Shown one piece after another: positions 41,016-47,288 of a stretch of 47,288 nucleotides of DNA. The notes beneath the pieces are model-generated. The model did not search any database. It saw only the letters and a program-made list of their open reading frames with translations, and was not told where the DNA came from. The number at the start of each line of letters is the position of its first letter. Positions within the stretch are counted from its first letter, which is position 1. The position numbers were made by a program, and so were the translations under genes. Origin of the DNA: Thioalkalivibrio thiocyanoxidans ARh2 (GTDB lineage: Bacteria; Pseudomonadota; Gammaproteobacteria; Ectothiorhodospirales; Ectothiorhodospiraceae); assembly GCF_000385215.1 (NCBI RefSeq), contig NZ_ARQK01000036.1:1-47288 (forward strand), in the 5' to 3' direction.

Positions 41016-41642
41016 TTACACATCCCGGGGGCCGCGCGCCAATACGTACACTTCCCGTGACCGTGGACGCGAGGCCTGCGGCTTGCGCACCTGGACCTTC
41101 TCGAACCGGCGCCGCACTTCGGCCAGAAAGGCATCCGATCCCTCGCCCTGAAACAACTTGACCAGCAGCGCACCCCGAGGGTTCAGCACATCGCAGGCCA
41201 GCTCCAGTGCCAGTTCGCACAGATGGATCGAGCGTGGCTGGTCAATGGCATCCGTACCCGTCAGGTTGGGGGCCATATCGGAAAGCACAAGATCCGCGCG
41301 CTGACCGTCCAGCGCCTCCAGGATCGCCTCCAGGACCGCGTCCTCGCGAAAGTCACCGGTGATAATCGTGGCACCGGGTACTGGATCCATCGGCAGGATA
41401 TCGGAGGCCACCAGCACCCCCTTGCGACCGATCCTTTGCGCGGCGTACTGCGTCCAGCCGCCCGGCGCAGCGCCCAGGTCGACCACACGCATGCCCGGTT
41501 TGAGAAGCCGGTCACGTTCGTCGATCTCCTGCAGCTTGTACACGGCTCGACCGCGCCAGCCCTCCTGCTGGGCCCGCTGCACGTACGGGTCGTCGAAGTG
41601 CTCCTTCAGCCAGCGCTGACTGGAACGGCTACGCTTGGGCAC
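41016..41642 (-). CDS. rlmE: 23S rRNA 2'-O-methyltransferase RlmE (FtsJ)
   Basis: Methylates U2552 of 23S rRNA in the A-loop of the 50S subunit. 208 aa. Catalytic tetrad candidates: Lys36 (AVYKLQEI), Asp in [10 protein letters not shown], Lys in [12 protein letters not shown] and a C-terminal Glu (SREVYVLA). SAM motif DLGAAPGGW at 55-63. The start is GTG at 41642 with GGAG about 8 nt upstream. First gene of the rlmE-ftsH transcript, divergent from yhbY. Confidence 0.97.
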   Translation of the reverse strand: MPKRSRSSQRWLKEHFDDPYVQRAQQEGWRGRAVYKLQEIDERDRLLKPGMRVVDLGAAPGGWTQYAAQRIGRKGVLVASDILPMDPVPGATIITGDFREDAVLEAILEALDGQRADLVLSDMAPNLTGTDAIDQPRSIHLCELALELACDVLNPRGALLVKLFQGEGSDAFLAEVRRRFEKVQVRKPQASRPRSREVYVLARGPRDV

Positions 41643-41662
41643 CGCAGTTCTCCAGGATCAAA

Positions 41663-41677
41663 CACGCGATCCGCGTG
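41663..41677. promoter_or_regulatory. Perfect dyad in the rlmE/yhbY divergent region
   Basis: CACGCG-ATC-CGCGTG is a 6+3+6 perfect inverted repeat lying directly before the yhbY -10 candidate. Its position between two divergent starts is what would be expected of an operator, but no regulator is known to me for it. Confidence 0.4.
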
Positions 41678-41678
41678 C

Positions 41679-41684
41679 TACAAT
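41679..41684 (+). promoter_or_regulatory. Candidate -10 box for yhbY
   Basis: TACAAT (5 of 6 to consensus) lies 32 bp before the yhbY start. No good -35 box is seen at 16-18 bp; the CACGCG/CGCGTG dyad occupies that space. Confidence 0.45.
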
Positions 41685-41715
41685 TTCCGTGTTCCAATAC
41701 CGAATCGAATCCCAC

Positions 41716-42015
41716 GTGAATCTGACCGACGCGCAACGCCGCCATCTGCGCAGCCTCGCCCACCCGCGCAAGCCCATCGTGACCATCGGCCGCAATGGCC
41801 TGACGGACGCCGTGGTCAAGGAGCTGGAACAGGCACTGGCGCATCACGAACTGGTCAAGATCAAGGTCAATATCGGCGACCGCGAGGCCCGCAATGGCAC
41901 CGTCGAGGCCTTGTGCGAACGCACGGGTGCGGCACTGGTCCAGCGCATTGGCTACGTGGCAACCCTGTTCCGCCGAAACCCGGACGAACCGAAGGTGACC
42001 CTGGACCCGGCGTGA
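41716..42015 (+). CDS. yhbY: Ribosome assembly RNA-binding protein YhbY
   Basis: The only plus-strand gene recognised. Small CRM-domain protein (99 aa) that binds pre-50S particles. Conserved LTDAQRRHLRSLAHPRKPIVTIG start, GRNGLTDAVVKEL (the GxxG-like RNA loop) and LVQRIGYVATLFRRN end. The GTG at 41716 gives (V)NLTDAQRR; open frame continues upstream to 41635 but overlaps the rlmE start. Faces rlmE divergently and greA convergently (10 bp between stops). Confidence 0.93.
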   Translation: MNLTDAQRRHLRSLAHPRKPIVTIGRNGLTDAVVKELEQALAHHELVKIKVNIGDREARNGTVEALCERTGAALVQRIGYVATLFRRNPDEPKVTLDPA

Positions 42016-42025
42016 TCCGGCTACG

Positions 42026-42501
42026 TCAGTTTACGTAGCGGACCTCCAGAATCTCGTATTCCGTCTCGCCACCGGGGGCCTGCACCGTCACGACATCGCC
42101 CTCTTCCTTCCCGATCAGCGCCCGTGCAATCGGCGAGGACACCGAGATCATGTTCTGCTTGATGTCGGCCTCGTCGTCACCGACGATCTTGTAGGTCACC
42201 TGGCGCCCGTCTTCGGTAGCCTCGAGCACGACGGTCACGCCGAACACGACCTTGCCCGTCTGCGGCAGGGTGGTCACGTCGATGATCTGGGCATTCGCAA
42301 GCGTGGCCTCCAGCTCACGAATTCGTCCTTCAATGAAGCTCTGCTGCTCGCGCGCGGCGTGGTATTCGGCGTTCTCCTTCAGGTCGCCGTGTTCGCGCGC
42401 CTCGGCAATCGCATTCACCACCCGCGGGCGATCCTCGGCCTTGAGCTTTTTCAGCTCCGCCTTCATCTTCTCGGCGCCGGTTACGGTCAGCGGGGTCTTG
42501 T

Positions 42502-42505
<4 letters not shown>
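42026..42505 (-). CDS. greA: Transcription elongation factor GreA
   Basis: Binds the RNA polymerase secondary channel and stimulates cleavage of backtracked transcripts. 159 aa: N-terminal coiled coil ([21 protein letters not shown] and [18 protein letters not shown], with the acidic tip residues Asp and Glu) and a C-terminal FKBP-like domain ending [15 protein letters not shown]. Its ATG overlaps the carB stop by 4 bp (ATGA), so carB-greA are probably coupled. Confidence 0.97.
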
Positions 42506-45735
<3,230 letters not shown>

Positions 45736-45787
45736 GTGACGGCTCTCGCAGGCTGTCGAAATCGGAAATTCTGGAGTAGGGAGGGCG

Positions 45788-46921
45788 CTAGCGGCGCGCG
45801 GCGCGCATCATCTCGACGAAGTCGTCGAACGCCGGGGACACATCGTGCGGGCCCGGGCTGGCCTCGGGGTGCCCCTGCAGGCTGAAGGCCGGGCAGTCGG
45901 TGCGGGCGATCCCCTGCAGCGTGCCGTCGAACAGCGACCGGTAGGTCGGCGTCAGCGTATCGGGCAGGCTGTCCTCGTCGATCGCAAAGCCGTGGTTCTG
46001 CGACGAGATCATCACCCGCCCGCTTTCCTCGTGCCGGATCGGGTGGTTGGCCCCGTGGTGGCCGAACTTCATCTTCACGCTCTTGCCGCCACTGGCGATC
46101 CCCAGCAGCTGGTGCCCGAGACAGATACCGAACAGCGGCAGCTTGCGCTCGCAGAACTCGCGGATCGCCTCGATCGCATAGGTGCAGGGTTCCGGGTCGC
46201 CCGGGCCGTTGGACAGGAACACCCCGTCGGGTTTCAGCTCCATGACCTCGTCTACCGGCGTCTCGGCGGGCACCACGGTCACGCGACAGCCGCGCTCGGC
46301 GAGCATGCGCAGGATGTTCCGCTTCATGCCGAAGTCGTAGGCCACCACATGGTATTCGGCCTTCTCCGGATCCACCCGGGCCGGCTCCTCGCCGAGCTGC
46401 CAGGTGCCCTCCAGCCATTCGTAGCGGTTGCGCGTGGTGACCTCGCGCGCCAGGTCCATGCCCTTGATACCGGGGAACTCGCGCGCGGCCGCCAGGGCCG
46501 CTTGCTCGTCCACCTCGCCGGCCTGGATGCAGCCGTTCAGCGCGCCCTTCTCGCGCAGGATGCGGGTCAGCTTGCGGGTATCGATCCCGCTGATCGCCAC
46601 AATGCCGTGACGCAGCAGGTAATCCGGCAGCGACTCGCGCGAACGCCAGTTCGACACCAGCGGCGGCAGGTCGCGGATGATCAGGCCGGCGGCATGGGCG
46701 CGCGCGGACTCGTCGTCCTCCGGGTTGGTGCCGGTGTTGCCGATATGCGGATAGGTCAGCGTGACCAGCTGCCGGTGGTAGGAGGGGTCCGTCAGGATCT
46801 CCTGATAGCCGGTCATCGCGGTGTTGAACACCACCTCGCCGACCGTCTGGCCCTGGGCGCCAATCGCCTGACCATGAAACACAGTGCCATCTTCCAGGAC
46901 GAGCAGAGCAGGCGCGGACAC
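45788..46921 (-). CDS. carA: Carbamoyl phosphate synthase small subunit
   Basis: Glutaminase subunit that supplies ammonia to CarB. 377 aa. Class I amidotransferase triad: Cys267 (GICLGHQ), His351 and Glu353 ([12 protein letters not shown]). The N-terminal domain has [14 protein letters not shown] and [21 protein letters not shown]. The start is GTG at 46921 with GGAGG 5 nt upstream; the frame continues upstream without similarity and was not used. First gene of the carAB-greA unit. Confidence 0.97.
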   Translation of the reverse strand: MSAPALLVLEDGTVFHGQAIGAQGQTVGEVVFNTAMTGYQEILTDPSYHRQLVTLTYPHIGNTGTNPEDDESARAHAAGLIIRDLPPLVSNWRSRESLPDYLLRHGIVAISGIDTRKLTRILREKGALNGCIQAGEVDEQAALAAAREFPGIKGMDLAREVTTRNRYEWLEGTWQLGEEPARVDPEKAEYHVVAYDFGMKRNILRMLAERGCRVTVVPAETPVDEVMELKPDGVFLSNGPGDPEPCTYAIEAIREFCERKLPLFGICLGHQLLGIASGGKSVKMKFGHHGANHPIRHEESGRVMISSQNHGFAIDEDSLPDTLTPTYRSLFDGTLQGIARTDCPAFSLQGHPEASPGPHDVSPAFDDFVEMMRAARR

Positions 46922-47211
46922 GGGGACCTCCGGATGGTCTGGGTCGGGGCCGCCAGGCCCTTTGCCGGCGGCGGTACTGCGATTCATTCGGGATCTTCGA
47001 CCCGACCTCGCCCGCACCGTTCTGCCGGGGCTGGACCCCGCATTCGGGCAACGGTTCGGCGGCTGAGTGACGGGTGCGGTTACGCCTGCAAGTGTACGCG
47101 AGCGCCGCGCGCGACGTCCAACGAACACGCCTACAGCGCTCTCGTGGAACACCTTCGAATACAGCCCTTGCCGGGGGCAACAGATACCTGCCCTCGGGGG
47201 CCAGACATGCG
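46922..47211. other. carA upstream region without a gene
   Basis: About 290 bases before carA hold no supported gene on either strand; open frames here lack coding character. A weak promoter-like pair (TTGGAC at 47116-47121 and TACACT at 47091-47096 on the minus strand, 19-bp spacing) is the only candidate for transcription of carA. I could not recognise a PyrR, ArgR or purine operator. Confidence 0.3.
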
Positions 47212-47234
47212 AAAGGGGCCACTCGGGCCCCTTT
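47212..47234. terminator. Bidirectional-looking hairpin upstream of carA
   Basis: Nine-base arms AAAGGGGCC (47212-47220) and GGCCCCTTT (47226-47234) with a 5-nt loop. The stem ends in short T runs in both directions. It probably ends a minus-strand gene lying beyond the right edge. Confidence 0.65.
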
Positions 47235-47243
47235 GCTTGAATC

Positions 47244-47262
47244 TGGCGGAGAGGGAGGGATT
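47244..47262 (-). other. tRNA-Ser-like 3' fragment
   Basis: The minus strand reads AATCCCTCCCTCTCCGCCA, which equals the T-loop end, T-stem, acceptor 3' strand and CCA of a typical gammaproteobacterial tRNA-Ser. The bases before it (47263-47288) do not supply a T-stem or variable arm, so it is not a whole tRNA. It may be a remnant of an integration site or of a decayed tRNA. Confidence 0.4.
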
Positions 47263-47288
47263 ACTCGGCACTGCGTGCCTCGCCCTTC

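Noticed and set aside
47244-47288. Complete tRNA-Ser gene at the right edge
   Set aside because: Only the 3' part matches; the bases that should form the other T-stem strand and variable arm do not pair.

Overview
The window is a GC-rich stretch of bacterial chromosome that is almost entirely housekeeping. I support 42 protein genes and 2 tRNA genes. All except one (yhbY) lie on the minus strand, so the region reads biologically from right to left. Gene content, gene order and protein style (NuoA-N with separate NuoC and NuoD, a DUF2818 gene after nuoN, the metY-rimP-nusA-infB cluster, the rlmN-pilF-rodZ-hisS-bamB-der cluster) indicate a gammaproteobacterium. The acidic, Asp/Glu-rich linkers suggest a salt-adapted lineage such as Ectothiorhodospiraceae (for example Thioalkalivibrio-like). 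That genus-level idea is inference and was not tested.

Layout in the direction of transcription (high to low coordinates): (1) 47.3-42.0 kb: a tRNA-Ser-like 3' fragment and a terminator hairpin, then carA-carB-greA (carbamoyl phosphate synthesis and transcript cleavage factor). (2) 42.0-35.2 kb: divergent yhbY, then rlmE-ftsH, a terminator, folP-glmM, tpiA-secG and tRNA-Leu(GAG). (3) 35.2-19.9 kb: a promoter, then the complete 14-gene NADH:quinone oxidoreductase operon nuoABCDEFGHIJKLMN plus a DUF2818 membrane protein. (4) 19.8-10.7 kb: tRNA-fMet, two intrinsic terminators, then rimP-nusA-infB-rbfA-truB-rpsO-pnp (ribosome maturation, transcription elongation, translation initiation, RNA decay). 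(5) 10.6-9.4 kb: a PmtA-like phospholipid N-methyltransferase gene and ndk. (6) 9.3-0.1 kb: rlmN-pilF-rodZ-[165-bp palindromic insertion]-hisS-yfgM-bamB-der-aminotransferase, ending near a strong double hairpin at the left edge.

Functionally, block 3 is the respiratory entry point for NADH. Blocks 2 and 4 are the classic gene-expression supercluster, split here by the nuo operon between tRNA-Leu and tRNA-fMet. Block 6 couples RNA modification, pilus and cell-shape assembly, histidyl-tRNA charging, outer-membrane protein assembly and ribosome assembly. Many neighbours overlap by 1-14 bp, which suggests translational coupling.

I found no CRISPR array, transposase, prophage, toxin-antitoxin or defence genes, and nothing I would call a new multi-gene system. 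The parts most worth a second look are non-coding: the MITE-like palindromic element sitting where ispG lies in related clusters, the hairpin repeat at 11-65, the tandem terminators around the tRNA-fMet/rimP leader, a perfect dyad in the rlmE/yhbY divergent promoter region, and the tRNA-Ser 3' remnant at the right edge.
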